A DNA stretch of 24,183 nt from an uncultured Collinsella sp. (GTDB taxonomy: Bacteria; Actinomycetota; Coriobacteriia; Coriobacteriales; Coriobacteriaceae). A model generated the notes under the pieces. That model made no database searches, had not been told where the DNA came from, and was given only the letters and a program-made list of their open reading frames with translations. Position numbers and translations under genes: made by a program. The stretch spans positions 1 to 24,183 of the forward strand of contig CABUHI010000023.1 in the NCBI GenBank assembly GCA_902491345.1, given 5' to 3'. Below, in pieces: positions 24,119 through 24,183 of this stretch; the first letter of the stretch is position 1; every line of letters starts with the position of its first letter.

Positions 24119-24183
24119 TAGGAGGAAGCACGGCAGGGGGCGTATCCAGTCGTTCGTCGGGGCATTGTTGTTGGCATTGCCGT
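24113..24183 (-). CDS. DGR variable protein, C-terminal end (partial)
   Basis: Only the last 22 complete codons lie in the window; the gene continues past the right edge. The visible residues read GNANNNAPTNDWIRPLPCFLLG and then TGA. The first 16 codons or so coincide with the VR and match the TR reading exactly; the final CFLLG is specific to this gene because sequence diverges from TR at 24128. Asn-rich stretches followed by WIRP are typical of the C-type-lectin or FGE-like fold of DGR targets, usually a phage tail or receptor-binding protein. That fold cannot be confirmed from this fragment. Confidence 0.85.
   Translation of the reverse strand, partial: GNANNNAPTNDWIRPLPCFLLG
24129..24183 (-). 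repeat. DGR variable repeat (VR), 3' part
   Basis: Identical to 23430-23484 of the TR over all 55 bases visible, including 15 adenine positions on the template strand. This includes the GC-rich end (24129-24150) that should serve as the initiation of mutagenic homing site. The more distal part of the VR, where adenine substitutions may be seen, is outside the window. Confidence 0.88.

Larger units (their letters stand above)
18846..24183 (-). mobile_element. Prophage, lysis end with diversity-generating retroelement (incomplete)
   Basis: All genes from 19124 to the right edge are on the minus strand and phage-like: variable protein C-terminus, Avd, RT, binding protein, coiled-coil protein, holin, peptidase and muramidase. 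Genes overlap or nearly touch, as in phage late operons. The left boundary is placed after the last host-like repeat near 18845, by inference; no attachment site is proven. Integrase and structural genes must lie to the right. Confidence 0.85.

Noticed and set aside
23811..24131. Overlapping 106-codon frame across avd and the VR end
   Set aside because: Uses a different frame from both Avd and the VR reading frame; it runs through hairpins and resembles no protein. The VR frame that matches TR is the credible one.
24002..24183. CRISPR or tandem-repeat explanation for the repeated 55 bases
   Set aside because: Only two copies 699 bp apart, one coding and one non-coding, with the Asn-codon pattern expected of TR and VR.

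Overview
The window reads as a high-GC Gram-positive chromosome of the Coriobacteriia type, most like Collinsella. This taxonomic call is an inference from base composition, codon use and gene content (type III glutamine synthetase, BTAD-type regulator, split methionine synthase); no rRNA is present to prove it. About 18.5 kb is ordinary chromosome and the last 5.3 kb is the lysis end of a prophage that carries a diversity-generating retroelement (DGR).

Chromosomal part, left to right. A type III glutamine synthetase (minus strand) lies back to back with a methionine operon on the plus strand: metF, a free-standing MetH reactivation-domain protein and a MetH lacking that domain. A UPF0210/PFL-family gene follows, then a 134-bp element with 32-bp perfect inverted ends, a terminator-like hairpin, a SAM-dependent methyltransferase and a YhbY-type ribosome assembly protein ending at a strong terminator. 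Convergent to these, on the minus strand, come a 999-residue ATPase/BTAD transcriptional regulator, nagB (glucosamine-6-phosphate deaminase), a glucose-type PTS EIIA protein, glmM (phosphoglucosamine mutase), the rplM-rpsI ribosomal pair with a recognisable promoter, and a patatin-like phospholipase. nagB, the EIIA protein and glmM together touch amino-sugar uptake, breakdown and cell-wall precursor supply.

Prophage part (about 18846 to beyond 24183, all genes on the minus strand). Read in the direction of transcription: the C-terminus of a variable protein (mostly outside the window), avd, a non-coding template repeat (TR), a reverse transcriptase with a YMDD active site, a terminator, a protein with two carbohydrate-binding repeats, a membrane-anchored coiled-coil protein, a phi-LC3-type holin, a membrane-anchored C39-like cysteine peptidase, a GH25 muramidase with Cpl-7-like and LysM domains, and terminators. 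The order target - avd - TR - RT is the classic DGR layout. TR and the visible part of the variable repeat (VR) are identical over 55 bases. The TR, although non-coding, conceptually translates to a C-type-lectin-like segment with WWLRS, eleven AAY (Asn) codons and a terminal WIRP. The most interesting content is therefore a phage DGR that probably diversifies a tail or receptor-binding protein. Its target gene and the integrase lie beyond the right edge.
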